Of a stretch of DNA of 64,000 nt, positions 6,884 to 15,690 are shown one piece after another. The stretch is taken from contig JABZFP010000007.1 in the NCBI GenBank assembly GCA_014237395.1, forward strand, positions 253,680 to 317,679, in the 5' to 3' direction. Each line of letters begins with the position of its first letter. Position 1 is the first letter of the stretch. The notes beneath the pieces were generated by a model that saw only the letters and a program-made list of their open reading frames with translations, was not told the DNA's origin and did not search any database. Made by a program: the position numbers and the translations under genes. This stretch comes from Desulfobacteraceae bacterium (GTDB lineage Bacteria > Desulfobacterota > Desulfobacteria > Desulfobacterales > UBA5852).

Positions 6884-8494
6884 TTAAAACAGGCGCGCGA
6901 TTTCATCCACTTCAAATTCCGGCCAGCTAACGCGCTCCCCGTTGTGATGGGCCCTGACCCCCTGACCGGGAGCGCTGACGTCGCCGATCCAGGCCACGGG
7001 AATGCCTTCCGCCTCAATGGTCGCCATCAAGGCCTCGGCCGTATTGGGGCGGCAGACGATCAACAGGCTCCCGGAACCGATCAATCCAAGGGGGTCAACA
7101 TCCAGCAGCCGACAGACCCTGTCGGTCACGGGCAGGACGGGAATGCGCTCCAGATGGATGTCAAGCTGGTGGCCACCGGCGCAACTCAGTTCATAGATGG
7201 CGGCGGCAATGCCGCCTTCGGTAACGTCATGCATGGCAGTGACGTTGGTCATGCGGCGTGCGACCGCCGCTTCCGGCAGGATGCTGATCTGATCCACCAG
7301 ACGCCGACAGTCCTCCAATTCGGCGGCCGTCAATCCCAGGGCAAGCAGGCGGTCGGCAAACGCATTGGCGATAATGGCGGTTCCCTCGACAGCGACCCCC
7401 TTGGTCAACAGCACGCGATCTCCCGGACGCATATTCCGCTTGTCGATCAGATCCTGGCGCGCCATGGCGGCGCCCAGGGTGCCCATCACAACCGGGCGCT
7501 GAACCGCATCGGTGATTTCGGTGTGGCCGCCGCAGAGGGTGATGCCCCAATGGCGGCAAGCCGCATTGATATCGGTCATGACCTCAAAAACAGCGGAGGG
7601 CGTCGTGTCGGGCGGAAACAGAAGGGTTGTCATCAGCCATTGGGGGATGGCACCCGAGGTGGCGATGTCATTGGCGTTGATCAATACGGAATAGGTGCCG
7701 ATTTGGTCGGTGACGAAGGTAATGGGATCGGATGTGACCACCAGCGTGTCATGATGTGCGATGTCGATGGCAGCGGTATCCTCCCCGATGCCCGGTTTAA
7801 TGAGGAAGCGACGCTCGTCATGCTGCAGGTGTCCGAAGAATTCCTCCAGCAGATCGTTGGGGAATTTGCCGTTGGGAAGGGGGCGGCCGCAGCGTACGAT
7901 CCTTTCGATTTCCGATAAGGATGTGACCCGGAAGTCACACGCGATTTCACCCTCCGGGTCCGTGTGCCCTTCGTCCAGAAGGGCCGTGAGCGCACCGGCC
8001 TGCCTGCCGGCGTCGATGTCGAAATGGAAATCGCCCACCACCAGGACCGTCTGCGGGTCCACTTGAAAGCGTTCGGCCGCCAGCAGGACACCCGCCGGAT
8101 GCGGTTTCGGCTGCACCGGATCGTCCCGGGTAATGACCACGTCGAAATCGTCGATGGACAAGCGTGAAAACTGTTTCAGGGCAATCAGCACGGATGCACG
8201 GCTGTTGCGTGTCAGGATGCCGATGGGCAGCTGGCGCGCCTGCAGGAAACGAACAAGGGCATCGACGCCGCCGTTGGGGCGCGAGCGCCGGGCGGCTTCC
8301 AACTCCATGGCGTGAAGGACGGCGTTCGCTTCGGCCTGCCGGGCATCGTCCCGCATGCTTCGGATAAATTCCAGAATGGGCTGGTCCGGGGGGCAGCCGA
8401 TGGATTGCTTGACGGCCCGAAAGTCGATGGCGCCCGGCTGTGTCAGGGTGCCATCGAAATCGAAGAGGACGGCGTTGACCGTATATGCGTGCAT
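6884..8494 (-). CDS. fusion of HAD-family hydrolase and AIR synthase-like (SelD/HypE/PurM) domain
   Basis: A 536-residue protein with two domains. Residues 5-215 are a HAD phosphatase: DFDGTLTQPG (nucleophile Asp12, acid Asp14), GILTRNSRASV (motif II Thr) , KPHPAGVLL (motif III Lys) and VVGDFHFDIDAG (motif IV). Residues about 235-536 are an AIR-synthase fold: GIGEDTAAIDI, SDPITFVTDQIG, NANDIATSGAIPQWL, CGGHTEITDAV, DVTEGGIAAAIYEL, IGSGSLLIV, the pattern shared by HypE, PurM, ThiL and SelD. The Cys/Sec loop of SelD is absent. ATG 8494 is preferred over a TTG at 8644 overlapping lysA, because the extra 50 residues are not protein-like. Substrate unknown; both domains act on phosphorylated small molecules. 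Confidence 0.8.
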   Translation of the reverse strand: MHAYTVNAVLFDFDGTLTQPGAIDFRAVKQSIGCPPDQPILEFIRSMRDDARQAEANAVLHAMELEAARRSRPNGGVDALVRFLQARQLPIGILTRNSRASVLIALKQFSRLSIDDFDVVITRDDPVQPKPHPAGVLLAAERFQVDPQTVLVVGDFHFDIDAGRQAGALTALLDEGHTDPEGEIACDFRVTSLSEIERIVRCGRPLPNGKFPNDLLEEFFGHLQHDERRFLIKPGIGEDTAAIDIAHHDTLVVTSDPITFVTDQIGTYSVLINANDIATSGAIPQWLMTTLLFPPDTTPSAVFEVMTDINAACRHWGITLCGGHTEITDAVQRPVVMGTLGAAMARQDLIDKRNMRPGDRVLLTKGVAVEGTAIIANAFADRLLALGLTAAELEDCRRLVDQISILPEAAVARRMTNVTAMHDVTEGGIAAAIYELSCAGGHQLDIHLERIPVLPVTDRVCRLLDVDPLGLIGSGSLLIVCRPNTAEALMATIEAEGIPVAWIGDVSAPGQGVRAHHNGERVSWPEFEVDEIARLF

Positions 8495-8640
8495 GGTGTG
8501 CCTGCTGCTTCCCGCGGTGACCGTTGCGTCGATTGGATTGATAACCGGTTTGCGCTGTCTATGGGCATTTAACCCGAGGCGAAGGCTTTTTTTAGTGATG
8601 ACCGAAGCGTCTGTCAAGCGGTTTCCAGTCGTGGTCGTGC

Positions 8641-9903
8641 TCAATGGGGCTGGATAACGTCCGGGTCGTACGTTTGCGTGGCCAGATAGTCATCGAGACG
8701 CTGTTCGCGGCGAATCAGTTCCACCGTGCCATCGGTTCGCAGCAGGAGCTCCTTGGGCTGAAGACGGCCGTTGTAATTGAACCCCATGGCGTGACCGTGG
8801 GCGCCGGTATCGTGAATTACCAGCAGATCCTTTTCTTCAATAGCCGGGAGAGAGCGCTGAACCGCGAATTTGTCATTGTTCTCGCACAAGGCGCCGACCA
8901 CGTCCACCACCTTGGCGGGGGTTCCATTGTTCCGGCCGGGCACTGTGATGTGATGATAGGCGCCATACATGGCAGGCCGCATCAAGGCCGACATGCAGGC
9001 ATCGACACCGACATATTCACGGTAGATGGATTTGTGATTGATGGCCCGGGTGACGAGAACCCCGTGAGGGCCGGTCATGAAACGACCGCATTCCATGGAC
9101 AGGCCGGGCTGGTAGCCGTTGACCGATTGAAAAGCCCGGAAAAGGCCCTCGATATCTTCGGCCAAGGCCTTCAGGTTAAAGATCCCCTGATCCGGTTGGT
9201 AGGGAATTCCGATACCGCCGCCGATGTTGACGAATTCGAACTGAATACCGGTGCTGCGGCCGACCCAGGCCGCGATATCCAGAATCATACGGGTGGTTTC
9301 GACGATGTTGCGGTAGCTCAATTCATTGGAGGCCACCATGGTGTGGAGGCCGAAGCGATGGGCGCCTTTTTTGATGGCCATCTGGTAGGCCGGGACAACC
9401 TGGTCGTGACTGAGGCCGTACTTGGACTCCACCGGGTTGCCGATGATGGCATTGCCGGTGCGGCGGGGGCCGGGATTGTAGCGAAACGAGATGAGTTCCG
9501 GGAAGGGCGACAATTTTTCCACCAGTGAGATATCGTCAAGATTGATGATGCTGCCGCCTTCCGCCCGGGCCGCGGCAAATTCCTCCGGCGTCGTGTTGTT
9601 GGACGTGAACATGATGTCTTCGCCCCGTCCACCGGCCATCCGGGACAGGACCAGCTCGGGGATGGAACTGCAGTCGAACCCGAACCCCATGTCTTGCATG
9701 ATTTCCAATATGCGCAGATTGGGCAGCGCTTTGACGGCGTAATATTCGCGAAAGGGCTGGATTTTTTCGAAGGCCTCGATCAGCCTTCGTCCGGTTTCCC
9801 GGATGCCGGCTTCGTCATAGATGTGAAACGGCGTATCAAAGTGGTCGGCGATTTGACTCAGGACAGGGTGCAGGCGTTTCTGGAAAGCGGGGGACATGGG
9901 CAT
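8641..9903 (-). CDS. lysA: diaminopimelate decarboxylase
   Basis: PLP-dependent last step of lysine synthesis, converting meso-diaminopimelate to lysine in the cytoplasm. The 420-residue protein has the fold-III decarboxylase marks: REYYAVKALPN near residue 55 (PLP lysine), GFDCSSIPEL, the phosphate-binding glycine loop VNIGGGIGIPY near 225, ECGRFMTGPHG near 272 and HDTGAHGHAMGFNYNG near 365. ATG 9903 has AAAGG eight bases upstream. The gene is downstream of, and in the same direction as, an Lrp/AsnC regulator, which fits amino-acid responsive control. Related decarboxylases for ornithine or carboxynorspermidine are less likely but cannot be excluded by eye. Confidence 0.85.
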   Translation of the reverse strand: MPMSPAFQKRLHPVLSQIADHFDTPFHIYDEAGIRETGRRLIEAFEKIQPFREYYAVKALPNLRILEIMQDMGFGFDCSSIPELVLSRMAGGRGEDIMFTSNNTTPEEFAAARAEGGSIINLDDISLVEKLSPFPELISFRYNPGPRRTGNAIIGNPVESKYGLSHDQVVPAYQMAIKKGAHRFGLHTMVASNELSYRNIVETTRMILDIAAWVGRSTGIQFEFVNIGGGIGIPYQPDQGIFNLKALAEDIEGLFRAFQSVNGYQPGLSMECGRFMTGPHGVLVTRAINHKSIYREYVGVDACMSALMRPAMYGAYHHITVPGRNNGTPAKVVDVVGALCENNDKFAVQRSLPAIEEKDLLVIHDTGAHGHAMGFNYNGRLQPKELLLRTDGTVELIRREQRLDDYLATQTYDPDVIQPH

Positions 9904-10008
9904 GGTGTCATACCTTTCTTTTCATATCATGTGCATCAGCCGTTTTGCTCGAGGCAACGGCATCATTTGTTATCGGCGGTCGTTCCCTTGATGGATGACC
10001 GAGACGGA

Positions 10009-10470
10009 TCAGGTTGTTTCGCCGATCGGAATGTTGGCGGTTTCCTTGATCGTGGAGAGCACGATGTGTGTGCCGGTGCGGTGGATCCCATCGATGCGGC
10101 CGATATCTTCCTGCAGCAGGTGATCCAGTTCGTCTGCATCGGCAACGCGGAGTTTGACCAGAAACCGATCCGGACCGGCGATAAAGTGAATTTCCTGGAT
10201 GGCTGAAATCTGTGAAAGGGCTTGGCCCACCGGGGTCCGGCAGGCGAGGTCGCGGATCTCGACAAACACGAACACCACCAGTGGGCGATTGAAGCGCCGG
10301 GGGTTCAGCCGGACTTCATACCCATCGATATAGCCCTGGCTTTCCAGTTTGCGGATGCGTTCCAGAACCGCGGAGGGGGCCATGTTGACCTGGCGCGCCA
10401 CCTCGACATTGGGGATGCGGGCTTTGCGTTGCAGAATTCCTAAAATTTTATAGCCGATATCATCAATCAT
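10009..10470 (-). CDS. Lrp/AsnC family transcriptional regulator
   Basis: A 153-residue regulator with an N-terminal winged helix-turn-helix (DDIGYKILGILQRKARIPNV, then MAPSAVLERIRKLESQGYIDGYEV, residues 2-50) and a C-terminal RAM/AsnC ligand domain (about 65-145) with the usual beta-alpha pattern. Family members form octamers and sense amino acids. It is the first gene of the lysA unit and has its own sigma-70-like promoter; control of lysA by lysine or a related amino acid is inference. Confidence 0.85.
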   Translation of the reverse strand: MIDDIGYKILGILQRKARIPNVEVARQVNMAPSAVLERIRKLESQGYIDGYEVRLNPRRFNRPLVVFVFVEIRDLACRTPVGQALSQISAIQEIHFIAGPDRFLVKLRVADADELDHLLQEDIGRIDGIHRTGTHIVLSTIKETANIPIGETT

Positions 10471-10494
10471 TCCAATTTCCAGTTGTTTTTAAGA

Positions 10495-10523
10495 CTGATA
10501 TTCATAATATTGGGATTTGTCAA
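10495..10523 (-). promoter_or_regulatory. promoter of the Lrp/AsnC-lysA unit
   Basis: On the minus strand TTGACA (10523-10518), 17-base spacer, TATCAG (10500-10495), with the start codon 25 bases further on. The -35 element is a perfect consensus match. The surrounding 100 bases are very AT-rich. Confidence 0.6.
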
Positions 10524-10704
10524 GAATATTATACTAATAAATGACAACATATAAGAATAATTGTTGCAGCACGTTGCGGCTTCGTGTATCCATTGAATGG
10601 ATTGCGATTTTAAACAAGGGTGGTATGGTGCACATGCTTTGCACTTCACCCAAATCCCGCCGGCGGGGTCGGCCCCGGTCCGGCCAGCAGTGGGGCCTTC
10701 CCAT

Positions 10705-12402
10705 ATGAGCAAGCAGGCCTGGCGTATTCTCCTGGTCTACCCCCCTTTCCTGGAGGAACGCATCCATGAAGATGATATCCGATCCATGCCCATCGGTCTT
10801 TTCAATGTGGCGGCGGTTCTCAAGGACGCCGGCTACGAGGTGGCCCTGCTCAATCTCAATGAAGGCCAATTTCCGCCGGCCCAGGTGACCGGCCTGATCG
10901 AGCAGTTCCGGCCGGATGTTGTCGGGTTTTCGATCCTGAATGCCAACCGCTGGGGCGGTATCGATCTGGCGCGCCGGGTCAAAGCACTGGATGCCCGGAT
11001 TTTTACCGTGTTCGGCGGGGTCGGTGCCAGTTATCTCTGGCAGCATTTTTTAACGCACTTTGACGCCATCGATTATATCGTTATCGGCGAGGGTGAGCAC
11101 GCCTTTCGCGACCTGGTCCGTTCGCTTGAAACAACGGCCGGCGCGGATGTCGATCGCATCGGCGGTATCGCCTTTCGCCGGGAGGGGCGACCGGCGAGGA
11201 CGGCCTGCGGGCCGTTCATACCGGATTTGGACCGGTTGCCGGATCCGACGCATCATTTTACGTATCATCACCTGTCGCTGACGCGCGGATGTCCGGCCAA
11301 CTGTCGTTTCTGCGGATCGCCCGGTTTCTGGGGCCGCCAGGTCCGATTCCACTCGCCGGGTTATTTTGTGGACCAGATCGAACGGCTGGCTTCCCGGGGC
11401 GTGTCCTTTTTTCATTTTTCGGACGACACCTTCACTTTGCGTAAAAAGACGGTGCTTGCGGTTTGCCGCGACATCATCCACCGTCGGCTCGATATCCGCT
11501 GGGCCGCCATTTCACGCGTGGACACGGTGGACGACGACATCCTGCGTTGGATGCGTAGGGCAGGGTGCATTCAGATCAGCTACGGTGTTGAAAGCGCCAA
11601 CAGCGATGTCCGCCGCTATCTGGATAAACGGATACGGCTGCAAGACGTGAAGGCGGCCTTCGCGGCGACGCGCCGCTGCGGCATTTTGCCACGGGCCTAT
11701 TTTATCTACGGGTGCCCCGGCGATAGCCCCGCAACCATGCAGGAGACGCTGGATCTATTGGCGGAGATCAAACCGCTGGGGGCGATTTTCTACATCTTGG
11801 CTATTTTCCCGGGCACCCGGCTCTACGAGGCCTATTTGGAGCGCACCGGGAAGACGGATGATATCTGGCTGGCTGCGATGGAGGATATCCTCTATTTTGA
11901 GACCGATCCGGCCATGAACGGGGAGACTGTCCGGGAATATGGCCGCATGCTGCGGGATGGTTTTCACCGCATGCTGCCGGGGTTTGCGGCCGATATCGAT
12001 CTGGTGGAGGATCCGGATTTATTTCCGCTGCACGCTGATTTTCTTTCGCGGCTGGCCATGACCTTTCACCAGGGGGATTGGTCCCATATCGACGTGATTC
12101 CGGAAAAGAAAAAAACAGCGGAGGCCCTTTATCGGCGGGCGCTGCGATTCAGCCCCGATGCCCGCGCTTTTCTGGGGCTGGGGATGCTCTGTCAGCATCG
12201 CCGTGATTTTGCGGCAGCCGCCGATATTCTGGGGCAGGGACTGGATTACCACCCCCGGGATGAGGCCCTGCAGACCTGCCTGGCGGTCAACGCCATGCAA
12301 CAGGGCGCCTATGATGAGGCCCTGCGGCGGTTGCAGCAACTGGATGAAACCCCCCAGGTTCGGGAATGGATCGCCCGCTGCCGTCAGGCTTCGGGAAGCT
12401 GA
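10705..12402 (+). CDS. cobalamin-binding radical SAM protein with C-terminal TPR
   Basis: A 565-residue protein. Residues 5-140 form a B12-binding (Rossmann-like) domain (ILLVYPPFLEERI, IDYIVIGEGEHAF), although the cobalamin His motif DxHxxG is not obvious. Residues about 180-400 carry the radical SAM core, with CPANCRFCG (C-x3-C-x2-C binding the 4Fe-4S cluster) and GVESANSDVRRYL. The C-terminal 100 residues look like tetratricopeptide repeats (AEALYRRALRFSPDARAFLG and following). ATG 10705 was chosen as it begins exactly at the B12 domain; the longer frame from 10597 adds 36 non-conserved residues. Followed by murB after 84 bases. Reaction unknown; the architecture is common to BchE/oxygen-independent methyl or cyclase enzymes. 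Confidence 0.75.
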   Translation: MSKQAWRILLVYPPFLEERIHEDDIRSMPIGLFNVAAVLKDAGYEVALLNLNEGQFPPAQVTGLIEQFRPDVVGFSILNANRWGGIDLARRVKALDARIFTVFGGVGASYLWQHFLTHFDAIDYIVIGEGEHAFRDLVRSLETTAGADVDRIGGIAFRREGRPARTACGPFIPDLDRLPDPTHHFTYHHLSLTRGCPANCRFCGSPGFWGRQVRFHSPGYFVDQIERLASRGVSFFHFSDDTFTLRKKTVLAVCRDIIHRRLDIRWAAISRVDTVDDDILRWMRRAGCIQISYGVESANSDVRRYLDKRIRLQDVKAAFAATRRCGILPRAYFIYGCPGDSPATMQETLDLLAEIKPLGAIFYILAIFPGTRLYEAYLERTGKTDDIWLAAMEDILYFETDPAMNGETVREYGRMLRDGFHRMLPGFAADIDLVEDPDLFPLHADFLSRLAMTFHQGDWSHIDVIPEKKKTAEALYRRALRFSPDARAFLGLGMLCQHRRDFAAAADILGQGLDYHPRDEALQTCLAVNAMQQGAYDEALRRLQQLDETPQVREWIARCRQASGS

Positions 12403-12486
12403 ACCGGGCGGGGCAGGAACAAAGCGGCCCTGGCCCGAGTTGTCCGGTTGGATGAGGACCGCCGATGGTTCGTCAGGAATAACGTG

Positions 12487-13500
12487 ATGGCTCTTCAAGA
12501 AAACATTTCACTGCGGCCCTATAACACCTTCGGCGTGGATGCCAGGGCGCGCTATTTTTTTTCGGTCACGACACCGCAGCGCCTGATGCCGGCTGTCGAA
12601 GAGGCTCCCGGCGGATCGCCGCTTTTTGTGCTGGGCGGCGGCAGCAACGTGCTCTTCACCCGTGATTTCGAGGGGCTTGTCCTGAAAAATGATATCATAG
12701 GGCAGGTGGTCATTGAAGACGGCCCGGACATGGTCCGGGTGCGGGCCGGGGGCGGTGAGGATTGGCATGCGTTTGTAAAATGGTGTCTGCAGCATCGGTT
12801 TTACGGGCTGGAAAATCTGTCCCTCATCCCGGGCACGGTGGGGGCGGCGCCTGTCCAGAACATCGGGGCCTACGGGGTCGAAGTCGGCGAACGCATCGAG
12901 GCGGTGGAGGCCATTGATTTAGAGAGCGGGGAGAGCTGCTGTTTCCCGGCCGGCGCCTGTGACTTTGCCTACCGCAGCAGTATGTTCAAGCATCGCTGCC
13001 GGAACCGCTTTTTCATCACAGCGGTCACCTTTCGGCTTGATCGAACAGCGCGGCTGGTCACGTCCTATGCCGATGTCCGGCAGGCCCTGGCGGATCGCCC
13101 CGCGGCCGCGGTTACCCCGCAGGAACTCAGTGAGACGATTTGTGCGATCCGCCGGCGCAAACTGCCTGATCCGAAAGAGGTCGCCAATGCCGGCAGTTTC
13201 TTCAAAAACCCGATCGTCACCCGGGCACGCTACCGTGAATTGGCCGATCGTTTTCCGGGGTTGCCGGCCTATCCGGTCGACGACCAGCAGGTCAAAATTG
13301 CTGCCGGCTGGATGATCGACCACTGCGGCTGGAAGGGCCGGCGCGTCGGCGCCTGCGGGGTCTATCCCCGCCAGGCCCTGGTGCTGGTCAACTATGGCGG
13401 GGCCACCGGAGGGGACATCCTGGCGCTGGCCGAAGCCGTGCAGGCGTCTGTTGCCAAGGTTTTCGATATCCGGTTGGAACCCGAACCCCTCATTCTCTGA
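12487..13500 (+). CDS. murB: UDP-N-acetylenolpyruvoylglucosamine reductase
   Basis: FAD/NADPH enzyme that reduces UDP-GlcNAc-enolpyruvate to UDP-MurNAc, second committed step of peptidoglycan synthesis. The 337-residue protein is of the short type I (E. coli-like) class: NTFGVDARARYFFSV at the N-terminus, LGGGSNVLF (FAD loop), SLIPGTVGAAPVQNIGAYG, YRSSMFKH and KLPDPKEVANAGSFFKNPIV, where the Ser is the proton donor. ATG 12487 has AGGA eight bases upstream. Other murein genes in the window (murA, PBP1, mltD) are far away, so it is not in the mra/dcw cluster. Confidence 0.92.
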   Translation: MALQENISLRPYNTFGVDARARYFFSVTTPQRLMPAVEEAPGGSPLFVLGGGSNVLFTRDFEGLVLKNDIIGQVVIEDGPDMVRVRAGGGEDWHAFVKWCLQHRFYGLENLSLIPGTVGAAPVQNIGAYGVEVGERIEAVEAIDLESGESCCFPAGACDFAYRSSMFKHRCRNRFFITAVTFRLDRTARLVTSYADVRQALADRPAAAVTPQELSETICAIRRRKLPDPKEVANAGSFFKNPIVTRARYRELADRFPGLPAYPVDDQQVKIAAGWMIDHCGWKGRRVGACGVYPRQALVLVNYGGATGGDILALAEAVQASVAKVFDIRLEPEPLIL

Positions 13501-13641
13501 TGCGGCCGTGTTATTTGGGATCCGGCACCATCCACAAGCGGTGGTTGTACGATTTGACTTGTGGCCCGGTGATGCCCATTATGGATGAAAAATGGCTGCC
13601 GGATGTTGACGCTTCACATTGATTGAAAAAGGAGAAACGTG

Positions 13642-14178
13642 ATGATTAGTGATAAAATGAATGCCGCCTTGAACAGCCAGGTGACAAAGGAAATGTACTC
13701 CGCCTATCTTTACATGGCCATGTCTTCCTACAGCAATTCCATCGGGCTGAAAGGGTTCGCCAACTGGTTCATGGTGCAGTTTCACGAAGAAATGTTCCAC
13801 GCCATGAAGCTCTACGAGTACATTCACAGCCAGTCCGGGGCGGTTGCGTTGAAAGCCATCGATGAACCGCCGGCGGCTTTCGAAGGCCCCTTGGACATGA
13901 TGACCAAAACCCTTGCGCATGAACAGATGGTGACCCGCTCCATCAACGAGCTCATGGACATCGCCATCAGCGAAAAGGACCATGCCACCCGGATTTTTCT
14001 TCAATGGTACGTGACCGAACAGGTGGAAGAAGAGGAAAACGACAACGACATCATCGATCAGCTGAAATTGATCAAAGACAACCCCCAAGGGCTGATGATG
14101 CTGGATCGTGAGCTGGCCCAACGCGCGGCAACGGTACCCCTTGATTTTAGCAAGGGCGTTTCCGCGAGCGAGGGGTAG
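13642..14178 (+). CDS. ftnA: ferritin
   Basis: Iron-storage protein of 178 residues, expected to form a 24-subunit shell that oxidises and mineralises iron. Ferroxidase residues are recognisable: Glu in TKEMYSAYLYMAMS (about 17), EEMFHAMK (Glu50 and His53 region), Glu94-type AHEQMVTR and the Gln/Glu at EQVEEEE near 127-130. No haem Met of bacterioferritin is evident. ATG 13642 is preferred over the adjacent GTG because AAAGGAG lies at the right distance. A GC-rich hairpin follows the stop codon. Useful for protection against iron and oxygen stress in an anaerobe. Confidence 0.9.
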   Translation: MISDKMNAALNSQVTKEMYSAYLYMAMSSYSNSIGLKGFANWFMVQFHEEMFHAMKLYEYIHSQSGAVALKAIDEPPAAFEGPLDMMTKTLAHEQMVTRSINELMDIAISEKDHATRIFLQWYVTEQVEEEENDNDIIDQLKLIKDNPQGLMMLDRELAQRAATVPLDFSKGVSASEG

Positions 14179-14666
14179 CGGCACCCGCTATTCCGTTTGG
14201 TTATCGAAAGCGCTTTTCCCGGCGGCCGGAGCGTGCCACTAAACCGGCCGCCGTCGTTCCACTTCTTTCCCCATCGGGCCATCCTTGCCCGGGCAACGCA
14301 TCGTTTGCCTTCCCCCAACACCCCGCCAAGTGTATGCGAATCATGAATGCCACCCTCGTTAATTGCACCGCAGAAAAGGTTGGCGACCAGTGTGCTGACC
14401 CATCCGAATAGGACTGTCTTCACGTCAATGCGGCATATATGCCGCAATTTGCGCTAAATCATGTAAAGTCTAAAAGTCTAACAGTGTCAGGACGTTTGGA
14501 AGGTTTGCCGATAGATGCGGCAAATTTGTCGCTATCATTATTTGCAGGGTTGACGATAAAATTAATAATCAAAATGAATACAGATAGTTATAGATATTAA
14601 AATTGGGCATGATCGTTGCTATGTGTTGTGTTCACGAACCATGCATTCAGCGAAAGGGCAACGCAC
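14179..14666. other. intergenic stretch between ferritin and receiver genes
   Basis: No gene seen in 488 bases. It contains a GC-rich perfect hairpin (GGCGGCCGG at 14221-14229, CCGGCCGCC at 14244-14252), without a T run, which may end ferritin transcription, and a set of palindromes at 14430-14532 described separately. The last 130 bases are AT-rich and include TTGACG near 14550. Confidence 0.5.
14430..14532. promoter_or_regulatory. cluster of three palindromic sites
   Basis: 14430-14445 is a perfect 16-base palindrome (GCGGCATATATGCCGC); 14443-14453 is CGCAA-T-TTGCG, perfect about its centre and overlapping the first; 14517-14532 is GCGGCAAATTTGTCGC, a palindrome with one mismatched pair. 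All share GC(G)GCA half-sites. A short direct repeat (AAAGTCTA twice, about 14465-14479) lies between them. The arrangement resembles operators for a dimeric regulator. Nearest gene downstream is the receiver-like protein at 14667. Confidence 0.4.
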
Positions 14667-15068
14667 ATGCTCAATATTCTTATCATCGATTCGCTTCCCG
14701 TCCAAAATCCCTCCATTGGCCGGATGCTGCGGGCTTGGGGGCATCTGGTGGCAAGGGCGTCGACCTGCTCGGAAGCCCTTGTCAGCGAAACAGCCCGTTG
14801 TTGGCATCTCGTTTTTATCAGTCTTAAAAACTTGTCGTCGGAAGGGCTGGAATGGATTTCCCACATACGCCAATCGTGGCCCGATGCCTTGCTGATTGTT
14901 CTGGGGGACATGGATCGCCCGACCCTGGAGCGCCAGGTCCGGTCCCACGGGGTGGATTTTTACCTGCTGAAAACCAGCGATCTATCCCGTTTGAAAATCC
15001 TTGTGCGGCATTTCGAGAAACAGTTTGCCAACGATACGCGTTCATCACGGACGTCTCGGGTCCGGTAG
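14667..15068 (+). CDS. receiver-like protein lacking the phospho-acceptor aspartate
   Basis: A 133-residue stand-alone response-regulator-type domain. LNILIIDSLPVQNPSIG matches the first strand and acidic pocket (with Asp8 only), WHLVFISLKNLSSEGLEWI matches strand 3 but has Ser where the phosphorylated Asp normally sits, ALLIVLGDMD fits strand 4 and FYLLKTSD retains the conserved Lys of strand 5. Such pseudo-receivers usually work by protein contact, not phosphorylation. ATG 14667 has AAAGGG upstream. It lies before a small lipoprotein gene (42 bases) and may be cotranscribed with it. Function unknown. Confidence 0.6.
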   Translation: MLNILIIDSLPVQNPSIGRMLRAWGHLVARASTCSEALVSETARCWHLVFISLKNLSSEGLEWISHIRQSWPDALLIVLGDMDRPTLERQVRSHGVDFYLLKTSDLSRLKILVRHFEKQFANDTRSSRTSRVR

Positions 15069-15109
15069 ATGGACGACTGGAATAACCACCCCATAAGAAA
15101 GGAAACAAG

Positions 15110-15406
15110 ATGAAAACAGTCGCAAAGAAAATGATGGCAATGGTTGTATTTTTGTTCTGTGCCGCATTCCTGGTGGGATGTGCGGGCAGTTTCGGCACCT
15201 GGGATGAGCAATGGTACAGTGCCCATCCCACGACGCAGCAGGAGGTGATCGCTCACTGGGGTGCACCCAACAAGGTGATTGCGCATGACGACGGCACGCA
15301 GGAAATGGTTTACGAGCGGAAAATCCCACCCAGCGATGCCAAATCCTTCTTTGTCTACCAGGTCAAAGATGGCCAGGTGATCAAGCAGTACTGGAAAGAA
15401 TTCTAA
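15110..15406 (+). CDS. small lipoprotein, SmpA/OmlA-like
   Basis: A 98-residue protein with a lipoprotein signal (hydrophobic residues 8-22, lipobox LVGC, lipidated Cys24) followed by a short domain with HPTTQQEVIAHWGAPNKV and an EMVYER strand, resembling the small BamE/OmlA-type folds that set up a beta-lactamase-inhibitor-protein-like domain. Likely anchored to the inner or outer membrane facing the periplasm. AAGGAAA precedes the ATG. A role in outer-membrane assembly is only suggested by fold resemblance. Confidence 0.65.
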   Translation: MKTVAKKMMAMVVFLFCAAFLVGCAGSFGTWDEQWYSAHPTTQQEVIAHWGAPNKVIAHDDGTQEMVYERKIPPSDAKSFFVYQVKDGQVIKQYWKEF

Positions 15407-15690
15407 TGAACGCTCCTGCCTCCGGTCGATCCTCGGGTCGGCCGGAAGCCATTTCCGATATCGATTGCCACCCCGCTATCCTCTCTGCTCATACATCAAA
15501 AATGATTGCCATCCCTCGGAATCCTGATTATGGTTGCCGCATAACAGGATTTTTGACCCCCTATCGTTCCGCAGGCGGCGCGGATATGGCGGCGTTTTTG
15601 CCTGTCGGAAGTGGATGCTAAAACGGGCGCCCCCGCTATTTTACAAGTGTTTACATTCCCACCGGAAGTCCTTCGGAGAGTCATAATCGC

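Noticed and set aside
15406..15621. 71-codon ORF overlapping the end of the small lipoprotein gene
   Set aside because: ATG overlaps the stop codon, but the product has no protein-like pattern and no ribosome binding site of note.
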